Notes: generated by a model from the letters alone, not told the origin. Positions 13,100-25,520 are shown, counted from the first letter of the stretch. The stretch: DNA of 64,000 nucleotides from Hyalella azteca (GCF_000764305.2 NW_025947067.1:124001-188000); one strand, 5' to 3'. Numbers and translations are program-made.

Positions 13100-13243
13100 A
13101 ATATCGCGTTACAACAATAATATATCATGTGTACGTCACTACTGCATGTACACGTCACTAATATATCACGTGTACGTCACTCCTGCATGTACACGTCACT
13201 AATATATCCCGTGTACGTCACTACTGCATGTGCACGTCACTAA
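13100..13243. repeat. Minisatellite of TACACGTCACTAATATATC type, first block
   Basis: Alternating units contain GCATGTACACGTCACTAATA and CGTGTACGTCACT. The same family continues at 13447 after a foreign segment. Confidence 0.9.
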
Positions 13244-13446
13244 TACAGGGTGCGGCGTGGGAACTTACTCTTTTAAAAAAATCACAAAGTAAAAAGTATT
13301 AAAGATAGCGTTTTAATTCTTTCTTTTTTACAAAGAGCTACATTTAAAGTTTCGTTGGGTTTACTTACAAGTTTAATTCTTGAATATTACATCTTGTAGG
13401 TGACTTCCATGCTGTTCAATACATTTTGTCAGACGAGATCGGAAGT
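13244..13446 (+). mobile_element. Probable DNA-transposon fragment interrupting the CACGTCACT array
   Basis: The array is broken by about 200 bp of unrelated AT-rich DNA starting CAGGGTGCGGCGTGGGAACT right after TA, and ending at a single ambiguous base (n at 13446). The CAGGGTG start after TA looks like a terminal inverted repeat end. No matching far end is visible, so the insertion is truncated or the assembly joins two reads here. Confidence 0.45.
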
Positions 13447-13815
13447 TTCGCTCCACCTTCTCAAGNCACTGCTGCATGTACACGTCACTGCTGCATGTAC
13501 ACGTCACTAATATCCCTCTTACACGTCACTGCTGCATGTACACGTCACTGCTGCATGTACACGTCACTGCTGCATGTACACGTCACTAATATTCCTCTTA
13601 CACGTCACTGCTGCATGTACACGTCACTCCTGCATGTACACGTCACTAATATCCCTCTTACACGTCACTGCTGCATGCACACGTCACTCCTGCATGTACA
13701 CGTCACTAATATCCCTCTTACACGTAACCACTGCATGTACACGTCACTAATATATGTATCACGTGCACGTCACTCCTGCATGTACACGTCACTAATATCC
13801 CTCTTACACGTCGCG
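13447..13815. repeat. Minisatellite of CTGCTGCATGTACACGTCA type, second block
   Basis: Simple 19-bp units alternate with a longer higher-order unit carrying CTAATATCCCTCTTACACGT. The higher-order unit recurs about five times. Confidence 0.92.
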
Positions 13816-14309
13816 CTCGTTTGTACGGTCGCCCCAGGGGCGCAGAATTAGCGGCTAAGCGGCTGAGCGACACGAGCGCGATAACGGCGCGCGCGTCAGC
13901 CGCTGACGCTACGCAATGCGCGCGCGTGCAGTCACGCGGCAGCGAGACTGTGCTACTGCGCGTGCTGATAACGTCAGTCTGCTGAGTTTTATAATTGTTT
14001 TTACTAGGAAAATTATTTCCTCGGTTATCCTGAAAGCTTGGTGATATTGAATGAAATTGTTTTGCAATGCCTATGGTGCTCGATGTGAACTGATTAAACA
14101 GAGTAATTTATTACTGGAAATTATTGATCTGTTAAAATGCTGCACGTTGTTATTGGTGTCAGTTAATTGAGAGTGTTCAATTATAACTAAGTTATATTAT
14201 AATCAATTTCGGGCTATTATTTTCCCGATGAGTTCCAAGTCCAATTTATTTTAATCGACTTAAATTAAAGCGGGAACATTCACGTATGTAAATAATTTCC
14301 TGCTCCTGC
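13816..14309. other. Short CpG-rich patch, then AT-rich sequence
   Basis: 13815-13985 is rich in CG dinucleotides (GCGCGCGCGT, GCGCGCGTGC) unlike its surroundings. No open frame or promoter motif could be assigned. Confidence 0.4.
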
Positions 14310-14515
14310 CGCTGGACCGCTGGACCGCTGGACCAGTGCACTACATAGACCACTGAACTCCTGGACCACTGGACCGCTGGACCACTGGACCAGTGCACTA
14401 CATAGACCACTGAGCTGCTAGACCGCTGGACCACTGGACGAGTGCACTACATAGACAACTGAACTCCTGGACCGCTGGACCACTGGACCGCAGGACCGCT
14501 GGACCACTGGACCCT
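14310..14515. repeat. Minisatellite with CTGGACCGCTGGACCACTGG core and higher-order unit
   Basis: A 9-10-bp CTGGACCNC core forms a longer unit of about 78 bp that includes AGTGCACTACATAGACCACT; three such higher-order copies are visible. Confidence 0.9.
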
Positions 14516-14884
14516 AATACTGACAGCAGAAAACTGCTACAAATTATTCATCAAACGAGAAAAATCAGAAAATTTATAAACTCACAACCAATGAATTTAT
14601 TGTAAATACGAAATCATTTATTATCATTAGGGAAAGAATTAGGCCATGACCACAACATTATCAGACCAAGAATATCGAGACGACTTAGAAAAAAATCTTG
14701 AAACACTCACTTGCGTGTGACATTGACCGCCCACCCATAAGTCGTCATACAATAACAACTCTGTCACGCACAATTACAATAACAATATCAGGATTACGGG
14801 ACCCAGACGCTCGGGACGGAGGCATGATCTTGTAATGGGACATGCCCAGCACGACGCGGGCTGATCGGGACGGTCAAATCAATA

Positions 14885-15090
14885 CATCGAGTGCCGTGAG
14901 CCGCCCTCCCCGGCTCACGACGTGTGCCGTGAGCCGCCCTCCTCGGCCAACGACGTGTGCCGTGAGCCGCCCTCCCCGGCCCACGAACGGCCCACGACGT
15001 GCGCCGTGAGCCGCCCTCCCCGGCCCACGACGTGCGCCGTGAGCCGCCCTCCCCGGCCCACGACGTGCGCCGTGAGCCGCCCCCGGCACG
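14885..15090. repeat. GC-rich minisatellite, ~33-bp unit, ~6 copies
   Basis: The unit carries GTGCGCCGTGAGCCGCCCTC then CCCGGCCCACGAC. It is a sharp GC island within AT-rich DNA. Open frames on both strands follow from the 33-bp period. Confidence 0.93.
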
Positions 15091-15195
15091 CGGCTCTGAG
15101 CAGGATTGTGTGCGGATGTCACGTGACCAATTCAAGCCTCGTTGCTGCGACACGCGGGATGAGCAAGAGTCTCGTGTCGGCGGGGAAACACTTTA

Positions 15196-15273
15196 CGTTG
15201 CTCTCTTTGTTGTTTACTTTGCGCTGCTCTCTTTTGTTGTTTACTTTGCGCTGCTCTCTTTTGTTGTTTACAG
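15196..15273. repeat. Minisatellite, ~27-bp unit, 3 copies
   Basis: The unit contains GCTGCTCTCTTTTGTTGTTT followed by ACTTTGC. Confidence 0.9.
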
Positions 15274-15474
15274 TAGAAACATGCAAGCGAGCTGCGTAAT
15301 TCAAGGCATCGATCAAGGCAGTGTCATGCCGAGAATTTCTGGTGTTTGCAAACGGCGTCCGGTGTTGTTCTTCGTGAGAATCTGCAGCGCCTCCCGCCGC
15401 CTCTTACGCTCCTGGTAAATCATACGCTCGGCTCACGCGCTACACGAATATCATACGTTATAAGAATAGAATAG

Positions 15475-15695
15475 AAGTGTCGACACTGAAGAAATAGGCC
15501 CATGGCCTGTTGCCGATTCTTGAATTTTTCGTGACTTGATTCACAAGGGATCCGGCCTTTGGAACCCGATCTTTCCATAACTGACGATTGATTGAGATAG
15601 CTGCTGGACTTATTGCCTGGTCCGTAATATGCAAGGCATTTTTAGACTGAACATATGCTCCTGCATAGCTTCGTCTAGTCTGTTCTTGAAGGCGT
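15475..15695 (+). repeat. Interspersed repeat, inverted partner at 42779-43100
   Basis: ACTGAAGAAATAGGCCCATG..., TGATTCACAAGGGATC and GACGATTGATTGAGATAGCT all recur in the same order on the - strand at 43085-42815. The partner has extra sequence in the middle. Family unknown; probably a non-autonomous transposon. Confidence 0.8.
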
Positions 15696-16526
15696 TGAAA
15701 AACTTGTTTCTTTAATTAACAAGACGCTAATCAAACACTTTAATTATTAATGTTAAGTATTTGTATTTGCCCGTATTTGTTTACTGTGATGCCCGTAAGT
15801 ATTTTTTTCGGGTAATTGGGCATTGAAAAAAAACTGATTCATTAAATTATATTTGTTTTGCAACATAAGATGAAAAAAGTAAAAATTGTATGCACCCAGC
15901 GATCGAACATTGCCTCCTAATTATGCAAAATATAAAAAATTTTTGATGTTGTCCAATTTTGTCTAAGGATTGATGATATTTGTTCATGCTGTTCCATCAA
16001 AATTTTCTCAATTTCTTGGGGTGAAATAAGTTAAGTTATAAAAACCTATGCTGTTCATCATCTTCAGTCAACAGTAATTTCTTTAGTTTTTACATCCGCG
16101 ATGTCTTTACGGAATTTCCCTACCAGAAATGTACCTAACTTTGATCCGGTCACGCACTTAACAATATAATGATTCTGTTTTTAGTAAAATATTGCTTTAT
16201 AATTTCAAATTCAAAAAGTTACAAATTAAATTTTAAGTAATATCAAGAATAAAAATTGTGAATAAATATCATAAATAAAAATTACTTGTGGTCTTCTTGA
16301 ACGAATGCTTTAGATTTACATCATACAAAATTTCGGCTTCGGTAGCCGAAAAAATTATTGAAATTATAATTGAAGGATATATGTTTCCACTCAAGCTTCA
16401 CATTAGCAGGAATACATTCATCCTGTCCCCGGTGGCACCGTTAATCGCACGGCGTAGGTCGGACAAACAATTTTCCCGCCTGGGTTGGGGCTGTTCAAGC
16501 GCCGGAAACCCAATGACATTATTTTT
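15696..16526. other. AT-rich sequence without recognised feature
   Basis: No array, transposon end or splice-supported exon recognised. Confidence 0.4.
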
Positions 16527-16705
16527 GTAGGATCGTCAGCGGTGAGTGGACGTCAATACTCCACCTATAATGGGTGATTTTAATTTTTGGAGGGCTGTCA
16601 GCGGTGAGTGGACGTTTAAACTCCACCTATAATGGGTGATTTTAATTTTTGGAGGGCTGTCAGCTTAATTTTTGGAGGGTCGCGATTAATTTTTGGAGGG
16701 TCGTT
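16527..16705. repeat. Minisatellite, ~68-bp unit with shortened copies
   Basis: CGTCAGCGGTGAGTGGACGT and TAATTTTTGGAGGG blocks repeat. The last copies keep only the TTAATTTTTGGAGGGTCG part. Confidence 0.85.
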
Positions 16706-17095
16706 GATCGCGAAATGCTTGTCTATTTATTTATCTAACAACTTGATTCTTCCAAATGAACAAATTGAGACGAATTTTTTGTCGTTAGCGCAAAGTTTTT
16801 CGCTCAACACCGAAAATCACCGCGGTTGTTGTTCATCAAACGCAGTGAATGTTCCTTGTTGCAATACTGCACAAAAAGTTATTCAAATGTGCAAAACACA
16901 ATTGGAAGAGAAATATATAGACAATATACTCAATGAGCTAATTAAAGAGCTTACAATTATTTATTGGTTAAATGTTCGAAAAGTGGAATTAGTGCTACTA
17001 AAATTAATCTATTAGTTATTAACTGTTGGTAAATTTTGGTTCCCAACCTGACAGATGTGATGCTATCATGCAATATTGCTGCATATATGCGATCT

Positions 17096-17228
17096 GCACT
17101 TGTACAGCATCACAAGTACAGCATCGCAAGTACAGCATCGCAAGTACAGCATCGCAAGTACAGCATCACAAGTACAGCATCACAAGTACAGCATCACAAG
17201 TACAGCATCACAAGTACAGCATCGAAGT
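17096..17228. repeat. Minisatellite, 14-bp unit (CACAAGTACAGCAT), ~9 copies
   Basis: Units vary only at one base (CACAAG versus CGCAAG), with variants clustered in the middle of the array. Confidence 0.95.
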
Positions 17229-17845
17229 ATACATAGATCGTCTGCTCTAACGCTGGACCTTGATCGAAAACGTCTGTTGGTCAAGCAAAATTCTTACACT
17301 AGAAGCACCAACAATTATTAATCACTTATTTTTCCTGGTCACATCAATCGGTTTTATTTTTTAGTATTTTTCTTTATTTAAAAATCGGTCCAATTTCTCT
17401 CTAAGTTTCTATTCCAGCTGATACGTCAGCAGTTTATCTAGCGCGTTTCATTTATGATGAAATTTTAGCTCATCAATTTAGCTAAGAATCCCTACACATG
17501 GATTCTTATTTACGCTACATTATTTCTATAAGATCCTTAATTACATATTATCCGTAGGTATGTATCCCACAAGTGGATCTTTACACAGGATCTTTGGATC
17601 CTCCATTAAGATCAGTACAAAGGATATTTCTTGATCCTCCATGAGGATCCCTACACAGTATCCATATGGAGGAACCCTCGGTTGCTTGATCCGCTACAAG
17701 AAACATAGGACGATCGATGGTCAGCGAACTGTTCGAGTGTCCACAGACGTAATGGTCGTAAGCAGATGGTTGCGATGGTGATCACTGCAATCCTTTATTT
17801 TACCTCAAATATAGGGAATAACACCTATTATTAATTGTTATTCGT
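17229..17845. other. Mostly unique sequence with short GGATC-centred repeats
   Basis: Between 17570 and 17660 the motif ACACAGGATC / ACATGGATTC recurs irregularly. No gene was seen. Confidence 0.4.
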
Positions 17846-18155
17846 TTCATCAAGCGCTGTTGGAGCAGTTCATCAGGCATCGTTGAAACAGTTCATCAAG
17901 CACTTTTGAAGCAGTTTATCGAGTGCTATTGAAACAGTTTCATCTAATAGTCTTGAAACAGTTCATCTAACGCTGCTGAAACAGTTCATCAAATAGTGTT
18001 GAAGCAGTTCATCAAATAGTGTTGAAACAGTTCATCAAATAGTGTTGAAGCAGTTCATCAAATAGTGTTGAAGCAGTTCATCAAATAGCGTTGAAGCAGT
18101 TCATCAAATAGAGTTGAAGCAGTTCATCAAATAGTGTTGAAGCAGTTCATTCAAC
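17846..18155. repeat. Minisatellite, 23-bp unit, ~13 copies
   Basis: Units of GTTGAAGCAGTTCATCAAAT plus AGT; they are degenerate at the 5' side and near-identical from 17990. Confidence 0.95.
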
Positions 18156-18287
18156 ACTCGTGCGTTGAGTGCAAACGCCCGGCACGTGCGTCTGGTGCAC
18201 CGCTGAGTGCCAGCGAACGAGCGCACTTTTCCTGACCGACAAAAATAACAGAGCGCCCGCTGACGGCGCGGCGATGGTTGTGTTGAG

Positions 18288-18797
18288 CTGAGTGGGTCAT
18301 ATACAAGTGGGTCATATACAAGTGGATCATAGACAAGTGGGTCATAGACAAGTGGGTCATAGACAAGTGGGTCATATATAAGTGAGTCATATTCAAGTGG
18401 GTCATATATAAGTGGGTCATATGCAAGTGGGTCATATATAAGTGAGTCATATACAAGTGGGTCGTATACAAGTGGGTCATATACAAGTGGGTCATATACA
18501 AGTGAGTCATATACAAGTGGGTCATATACAAGTGGGTTATATATAAATGGGTCATAGACAAGTGGATCATATATAAGTGGGTCATACACAAATGGGCCAT
18601 ATATGTTGGTGGGTTATATATATGTGGGTCATATATAAGTGGGTCATATATAAGTGGGCCATATGTTGGTGGGTTATATATATGTGGGTCATATATAAGT
18701 GGGTCATATGCAAGTGGATCATATATAAGTGGGTCATATACAAGTGGGTCATATGTTGGTGGGCCATATATATGCGGATCATAAATAAATGGGCCAT
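18288..18797. repeat. Minisatellite, 15-bp unit (GGGTCATATACAAGT), ~34 copies
   Basis: This is one of the longest arrays in the window. From 18600 a higher-order unit appears, marked by ATATGTTGGTGGGTTATATA. The 15-bp period keeps frames open on both strands, which explains several low-complexity frames here that should not be read as proteins. Confidence 0.96.
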
Positions 18798-19329
18798 TAT
18801 AATAAGTTATTTCTTAATGTTTGAATTATGGGTTATTAGGACAGCAAAGGTTGTAATGAAAAGTTCAATTCGCTTGCCGTTGAAATGTAATATTCTCAAA
18901 TTTTGTTCAAAGATAAAGTTTAATTTTTTATTTCATTAAGGGAACTGAATTATTTATTATTATGGGAAGGATGAGATTTCTCAGGGCATGAACATTTCAA
19001 CAGATTTTCCAACAACCAAATTCCTTCAGTTTGTTATGTTATGTTAACTAGACTTTCCTACTTCAAGGATCTGCACCCATCGCGGACAGCGCCGGGTAAG
19101 CCTGCATGCCGACTAATTATAATGTGAATATTAGTTGAAGAAATAAAAAAATCTAGTTATCGTAGGAAATATTGCTTTACTGTTTCAATCATGAAAATGA
19201 TCAGAAACATGTTATTTATTTATTTATTTATTTTTTATTTTATTTTTCAAACATGTTATTTGAATATATTTTTAGCAATTTATTAATTTAGCGGGCGATT
19301 ATGTCTAAAAATTAACTTAGCCTTCAAAT
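18798..19329. other. AT-rich sequence with a TTTA microsatellite near 19215
   Basis: A short run of TTTATTTATTTATTT occurs at 19214-19245. Nothing else recognised. Confidence 0.5.
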
Positions 19330-19890
19330 TAGCATTTGAATGCTAACTTTGGTAAATCAAAATTGTAAATTTGATAAATCGGAATCGTGATTTTGATAGA
19401 TCAAAATAATAAATTTTGTAAATTGAATTTGTGTCTTTGAAAAATCGAAATCGTAACTTTCATAAATCGAAATCGTGATTTTGATAAATCAAAATCTTGA
19501 TTCTGATAATTCAAACTTGTAAATTTTATAAGTCAAAATCGAGATTTCGGTAAATCAAAATCGTAAATTTGATAATCGGAATCGCGATTTTGATAAATCG
19601 AAATAATAAATTTGGTAAATTGAATTTGTGTCTTTGAAAAATCGAAATCTTAACTTTCATAAATCGAAATCGTGATTTCGATATATCGAAATCGTTTATT
19701 TGATAAATAAAAATCGTGACTTTATTGATAAATCGAAAGCGTGACTTTGATAAAAATAAATCGTAAATTTTATAAATCGAAATTGTAACTTCGATAAATC
19801 GAAATAAAAAATTTGGTAAATCAAAAGCGTGAATTTGATTGATAAAAAAATCGTAGATTTGGTTGATAAAAAAATCGTAGATTGTAAGTA
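19330..19890. repeat. Degenerate minisatellite, TTTGATAAATCGAAATCGTG core, ~25-30 bp
   Basis: The core recurs over 560 bp with many substitutions, and a larger period of about 240 bp is suggested by the repeated TTTGTGTCTTTGAAAAATCG block at 19430 and 19627. Confidence 0.85.
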
Positions 19891-20051
19891 AAATTAGCTA
19901 GAGGAAAAGCATGTCGCTAAAATATAGACGCTCTATTCTTAATATAGCGAAAAACATATCGTCTTTGGCCAATCAATAGCAATCCTATATATGAGCGACC
20001 ATGCATGCATACATGGTTGGAAAAACGCATCCCTATAGTGCAGCGATGATC

Positions 20052-20186
20052 CATCGGCGGCTTTGGCGGCGGTGGCGGTGGCGATGGAAGCGGCGGCGGT
20101 GACGATGGAAGCGGCGGCGGTGACGAGGGAAGCGGCGGCGGCGGCGATGGAAGCGGCGGCGGCGGCGATGGAAGCGGCGGTTTCAT
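20052..20186. repeat. GGC-rich repeat (GGCGGCGGTGACGATGGAAG)
   Basis: An 18-21-bp unit of GGCGGCGG plus CGATGGAAGC. It would encode proline/serine-rich low-complexity sequence on the - strand, but nothing supports translation. Confidence 0.85.
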
Positions 20187-20960
20187 GGTAGGCTGGCGGC
20201 TACCGCGCAGGTAGCTTCCGGCAAATATTTGGTCACCTTAATAATTTCAGTATTTATGTTTGATGTTTACATGGAGAAACTGAACATTTTGCCGTGATTG
20301 ATGAGGAAATTATCTAATAAACACGTTAAGACACATCTACTAGAAACGTAAAAGGCTTATTATATGAGCATTCCAAAATTATGATGATATCCCTCACTAA
20401 CTTCTGAGTTTAAACGCTATACTGACATTCATTCATTCATAAAATAATAGGGTTTAGATAAAAAAATCAAGCTTTATGGGAAAAAAATGACGTGACTTAA
20501 AAATGTTAGGTATAAGAAAAATAAACATTTAAATGTTTCGCAAATATTTCCTGTTGAACTTCTTGTGTGCCCCAATTCCCATCCTAGAATCAAATCCAGA
20601 GCCGCGAGTATGAGTATAACTACAGAAATTTGGTCACGAAACGACCTTATATGTATGTATTTCCAGTGCTTCATTCAAAGCATTTTTAGAGCGACGAGCT
20701 TCCACGGCCGCGCGCGTACGCTGGAGACGTCACGTTTCAAGCATCATTAAAAGAAGTTAACCTGACTTGATATGCGCTCGGTAAAAGTCAACGACAAGCA
20801 TTTCCCCAGCTAAACATTATCGCAGATTCTTCTTAAGTTTGCGTGTGTTTTCAGCCGCAAGCTGATGCTACAGCATCGCGCATGCATCGTCGGGATTCTC
20901 GCGAGCACTTCACCCTCGCCATAATAAGTTCGAGCATCAAATTCTGTTTCAAGCATAAGC
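20187..20960. other. No recognised feature
   Basis: AT-rich with a CG-rich stretch at 20690-20740. No gene supported. Confidence 0.35.
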
Positions 20961-21040
20961 TGCTAAAATGGCATGAGCCGCTAGAATGGCATAAGCCGCT
21001 AGAATGGCATAAGCCAAAAAAATGGCATGAGCCGATCATG
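20961..21040. repeat. Minisatellite, 18-bp unit (GCTAGAATGGCATAAGCC), 4-5 copies
   Basis: Short array with a final degenerate copy (AAAAAAATGGCATGAGCC). Confidence 0.9.
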
Positions 21041-21879
21041 AGTCCCATGCCGTGGCATCTCAACGGCTGCCCATGAAGGAGTTCAGTTGTTATGCCGTCA
21101 CGCCAAATCTCAAACTCTCGTCGCAACAAAACTCTTGCCGTCAAGGCGCTGAATTGGCAAGACCAGCGGCTCGAAAAGAGCGCTTGTGTCGTCTTGGCTA
21201 TGAAAGACTTACGGAATTTTGTTCACAACCCTCATCTGAGCGGCGACTATTGCACCATAATTATTTGGTGGTGTCTTGACGAGTATACCAAGTGGTATAC
21301 GCTGCGTAAGTCGACTTGTTATCCCCGCTGGTGAAATCAGAGACGCGTAGCTCAGAGGCAGGCCGAGTATTTGCGCATTGCTCAATTGCCCTAGTGTTTC
21401 ATTCGAGTTCTAGTGACTAGAGTGGGACGTTTTTATCCCTATTCGGGCGGATTTGCGAGGCACATTGAGCAGTCGCTTTAGGACGGTGTTGGTGGGGGCG
21501 GGGCCAAAGATAGGCCTACGGCCTGGGCGGAGCATTAAAAGGCTTGAGTTGGGCCAGCTTTATCATTGGCGGATGATGGTAAGGAGTCATTTCTGGGGCT
21601 GTTATTGGCGCTCGAGTAACTCTCGCCGCCTTACCATCAAAACTGCCTAAAAAAACGAATAAAACGTTAGAACATGAAACACATGGAAATCAAGTTAGAC
21701 TATATCGTCTTGCTCGCGCAGAATGAACTATGTACACTCGAGTCAATATTTCGTGTAACTTATCAACTCGAATGATCTAAGTTGCCCGGGAAAGGCCAGT
21801 AATCACGGCAGTGTGCCCAAGTAATTAAGAACATTTTCTCTGCTGAAGTTGCAATGAAAATTGATGAAATTACTCCAGT
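21041..21879. other. Comparatively GC-rich, partly open sequence of unknown nature
   Basis: 21060-21330 is open in two overlapping + frames but shows no recognisable domain. Segment 21342-21425 has tRNA-like A-box (TAGCTCAGAGGCAGG) and B-box (TTCGAGTTC) matches without a pairing T-stem, so it may be a decayed SINE head. Confidence 0.3.
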
Positions 21880-22172
21880 GGAGCACCGCGAGCACACTGA
21901 GCACAACGAGTACACTCAGCACCACGAGCACACTGAGCACCGCGAGCACACTGAGCACAACGAGTACACTCAGCACCACGAGCACACTGAGCACCACTAG
22001 CACACTGAGCACCGCGAGCACACTGAGCACCGCGAGCACACGTACTGAGCGCCGCGAGTACACTGAGCACCGCGAGACCACTGAGCACCGCGAGCACACT
22101 GAGCACACTGAGCACCGCGAGCACACTGAGCACACTGAGCGCCGCGAGCACACTGAGCACTGCGAGCACCAT
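21880..22172. repeat. Minisatellite, 18-bp unit (AGCACCGCGAGCACACTG), ~16 copies
   Basis: Several single-base variant units and a few 9-bp half units. The 18-bp period explains the long open frames on both strands. Confidence 0.95.
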
Positions 22173-22614
22173 ATGAATTCGGCAGCTCAATCAATGCAGT
22201 TATATATGAAAGCAGCGCGTGCCGAGGCATTTCCTTAATAGAACCGTATTGACTTTCCAGGTCATGCAATAAAATTTTACTTACTTTACATGTTGTTGTT
22301 TACAAGATGCGCAATACAAGTTTACATAGTTTACAGATGCTATTTATGTGGCCCCAAAAAAACCCTAACGTCACATACCCTAGAGTGTAACATTGATTAT
22401 TAAGAACTATTTAATAAACACGATTAAGCCGATTAATTTTTTTAATTGATCTTTGCGAGGTAAGACATCCGTTACTTGCTGATTAAATAATCAATGTCTC
22501 TTCTTCTCCTTCACGGAAGATTATGAACGTTACGAACGCTTCAGTGACGTTTTTGTTGAAGCGTTATTTTATATATACGCTCTTAATTCAGTAAAAATAT
22601 AGCACAACGTTACT

Positions 22615-22778
22615 GTAGTCAGCAACACGTTACAGGCATCACCATCACGTCACCACAGCGTTACAGGCATCACCATCACGTCACCACAGCGTTACAGGCA
22701 TCACCATTACGTCACCACAGCGTTACAGGCATCACCATCACGTCACCACAGCGTTACAGGCATCACCATCACAGTGTG
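22615..22778. repeat. Minisatellite, 31-bp unit, 5 copies
   Basis: Units contain GCGTTACAGGCATCACCATC followed by ACGTCACCACA. Copies are nearly identical. Confidence 0.95.
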
Positions 22779-23287
22779 ATGCGCTAAACAGATGACGATC
22801 AAGCTGCGTGCTGCTGCCTCGCTTAATTGTAGCTTGTTGTTCATTCCTTAACCTTTAAAGTATATTGGGCTTTATTATAGATATCATCGTTATAAAATAT
22901 CATAATTTTTATGATGATTGTGATTTGTTGGAATATCATCAATCAACATCAGTTTCCACTTGTTAAAAATCATTCATCATGCACGAGGATATCTCTCATT
23001 GCCACTAAATTCTATATAGAACCATATAGTAGGATACATTTTATACGTAGTACTTTTCTATTGCATTAAAAATAAGTTAAATTTATTTGGCGTAAGAAGT
23101 ACATTCCAACTTCCTCTTTTCAATAATGAATGTTACATTAGTAGAAGCTGAAAATAAAGAATGCACGAATTTAGCTAATCTAAATCTCACGAAGCTCATA
23201 GGTTTTTAATTTATATTTCTTTTGATGCAACGTAGTCACGACCACAGCCCCAAAACTCTATATATATTCATTCTTTATTAAGATATT

Positions 23288-23288
<1 letters not shown>
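22779..23288. other. AT-rich sequence without recognised feature
   Basis: No array or gene recognised. Confidence 0.4.

Positions 23289-23335
<47 letters not shown>
23289..23335. repeat. AAT trinucleotide microsatellite, ~15 copies
   Basis: Perfect ATAATAATA run. Confidence 0.98.
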
Positions 23336-23864
23336 TTGTGCACAAATAAGAAAATGACAATCAATACAGCATGAATGTGAATGACCAAACGTCTTACAGT
23401 GAATTTTTTCTAAGAAAATCCGCTGCGTATTATTGATTCTCGAAATTTTTCGATTTTCATTCAGTGTATCTGGGATTTCATCCGTTATGCTTGGAAATAA
23501 GATAGAACATTATTTTCGTCACCCAAATAAAAGTAATTTGATTTGTACTTTAAAACATATAACCAAGTAATAATCTTCAAGTTAAAAAGCAAGTTTTGAC
23601 TTATTCATGTAGGAAAATTCCGTTCGTGAGCTGTAGAATACAGTGATGATCCGGTCGTGTAAACTGATGTGATCGTGACAGCTAAAAATGTATTTAAAAA
23701 GAAGCAAAGGCAATGGCAATGTTATCAATGACAAAAATAGTTAAAAGGAAATTATTTGTAATAACAATATTAGAATGAGCAATATTAACAAAAGCGATAA
23801 CTGAGCAATATTTTCAACAGAAATATGAAAAATAGCAATCTCAGCAATCATCAATAAAGAAAGA

Positions 23865-24032
23865 TCAATAGTATCAATGTCACTAATAACATGAGCAGTA
23901 TTATCAATGTCACTAATAACATGAGCAGTATTATCAATGTCACTAATAACATGATCAATATTATCAATGTCACTAATAACATGAGCAGTATTATCAATGT
24001 CACTAATAACATGAGCAATATTAGCAACATGT
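23865..24032. repeat. Minisatellite, 30-bp unit, ~5 copies
   Basis: Units contain ATCAATGTCACTAATAACAT followed by GAGCAGTATT. Preceding sequence from 23760 holds looser AGCAATATTAnCAA motifs that may be the ancestral form. Confidence 0.93.
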
Positions 24033-24860
24033 TCCCCAGCTCGCCCCATGTGTGGGTGATTTTAAGAGCCCCAGCGCTGCATAGCCCCGCGTGTGGAGGA
24101 AGCGTCTTGTTGCTCCTGGGATTTGCGTGGGAATTCCTTCACTCGTGTTCTTTAACGACTCTCTTTCGGACACAAACTCATGCGGGCTAGTCTTCCTGTT
24201 CACTATCATATTTCTCTGCTCAAACGGTCGCTCATGAACAAAATTGATTTTGAATTTTGGCGACCAGGCCACGTTTGCATAGGATTCTTGTCCTATTTTC
24301 CTCATACATGAAAAAACTTTTTATCTATGAGAAACCATTGCCGCGATCGTGTCTTGTTGGAAATATTCACTTGCATTATTTTCTACTTATCGTCATATGA
24401 AAGTCATGCGTCCTATATTATTGAAAATAAAGCAACATTTGAACCAATGTTTTTCAGTCACTTGTATTTAGAATGTAATTTTATTCTAAATAGGACTAGA
24501 CCTTTTCATTGCGACAAAAAGCAAGGCTTAAAGCAATAATGAACAAAACGCTTCGCCATGGCGCTTCAGCTTAAACCTTCCAACAAAAATAAGTGAAGCA
24601 TATCAACGTGCCGAAGTTCTATAAGGCCAGGGTTGAAGCTGTGGTGCAGATGAAGCAGAGTGTGGAGCGTCAGTTCGTGAATGGCTATAGAATGAAATTA
24701 ATGCAAAGGCATCACACTCCGTCTAACCAAGCATCTGACGGTGAAATTCCGTTGTTTAAACTCCGTTCCAACAAAACCAATTCGTTATCAATGTTATTTT
24801 GACGTAGTTTTCTTGAAGGTAACATTGCGTATGAAGGAAGCTGGAGTTCAAGAACAGATA
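24033..24860. other. No supported gene
   Basis: Several short open frames of 60-100 codons lie here without recognisable domains or splice context. Confidence 0.35.
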
Positions 24861-24861
24861 T

Positions 24862-25012
24862 GGATGAACAGCTAGGATGAACAGCTAGGATGAACAGCTA
24901 GGATGAACAGCTAGGATGAACAGCTAGGATGAACAGCTAGGATGAACAGCTAGGATAAACAGCTAGGATGAACAGCTAGGATAAACAGCTAGGATAAACA
25001 GCTAAGATGAAG
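24862..25012. repeat. Minisatellite, 13-bp unit (ATGAACAGCTAGG), ~11 copies
   Basis: Variant units ATAAACAGCTAGG are confined to the 3' end. Confidence 0.95.
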
Positions 25013-25315
25013 CTGGTGCAGAAGAAAGAGTTAATAAAGGAAGCGTGAGTTCTAGAAAAGTTAAAATGAAGAGTTAGTAAACAGTTGTATGAACAGTTAG
25101 TATGAACAGTTAGGCTGGAGTTGGTGCAGAAGAAACAGTGTATAAAGGAAGCAGGAGTTCTCTGTTGTTTTGGCTCGCTCGGTAACCTCGCTTTATCTCG
25201 TCTAGCCACCGTTTGGCCAATAATCCTTTAATGCCGCGGACTTTTCCCGTTCGCTTCTCCCTCATTCTCCCTCGTGGGGACGACGCTTGCTTCTCTATAC
25301 TCCCTACGTCGTTAC

Positions 25316-25520
25316 GGGGAGTGTGATGTGGGGAGTGTGATGTGGGGAGTGTGATGTGGGGAGTGTGATATGGGGAGTGTGATGTGGGGAGTGTGATGTG
25401 GGGAGTGTGATGTGATGTGGGGAGTGTGATGTGGGGAGTGGGATGTGGGGAGTGGGATGTGGGAAGTGGGATGTGGGGAGTGTGATGTGGGGAGTGTGAT
25501 GTGATGAAGGGAGTGTGATG
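25316..25520. repeat. Purine-rich minisatellite, 14-bp unit (GGGAGTGTGATGTG), ~14 copies
   Basis: GGGAGTGGGATGTG variants cluster in the middle. The + strand is strongly G-rich. Confidence 0.95.

Noticed and set aside
16632..17015. 127-codon open frame
   Set aside because: Begins inside the TTTTTGGAGGG minisatellite and continues into AT-rich sequence; no domain or splice evidence.
18104..18939. Several 120-160-codon frames of YDPLV / THLYM repeats
   Set aside because: Arise from the 15-bp array; open in several frames at once, low complexity.
20917..21334. Overlapping + frames in a GC-richer patch, as a possible gene
   Set aside because: Two frames are open at once, with no domain, splice sites or composition bias favouring one.
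21342..21425. tRNA gene suggested by A-box and B-box matches
   Set aside because: The T-stem does not pair and no acceptor stem was found; at most a decayed SINE head.
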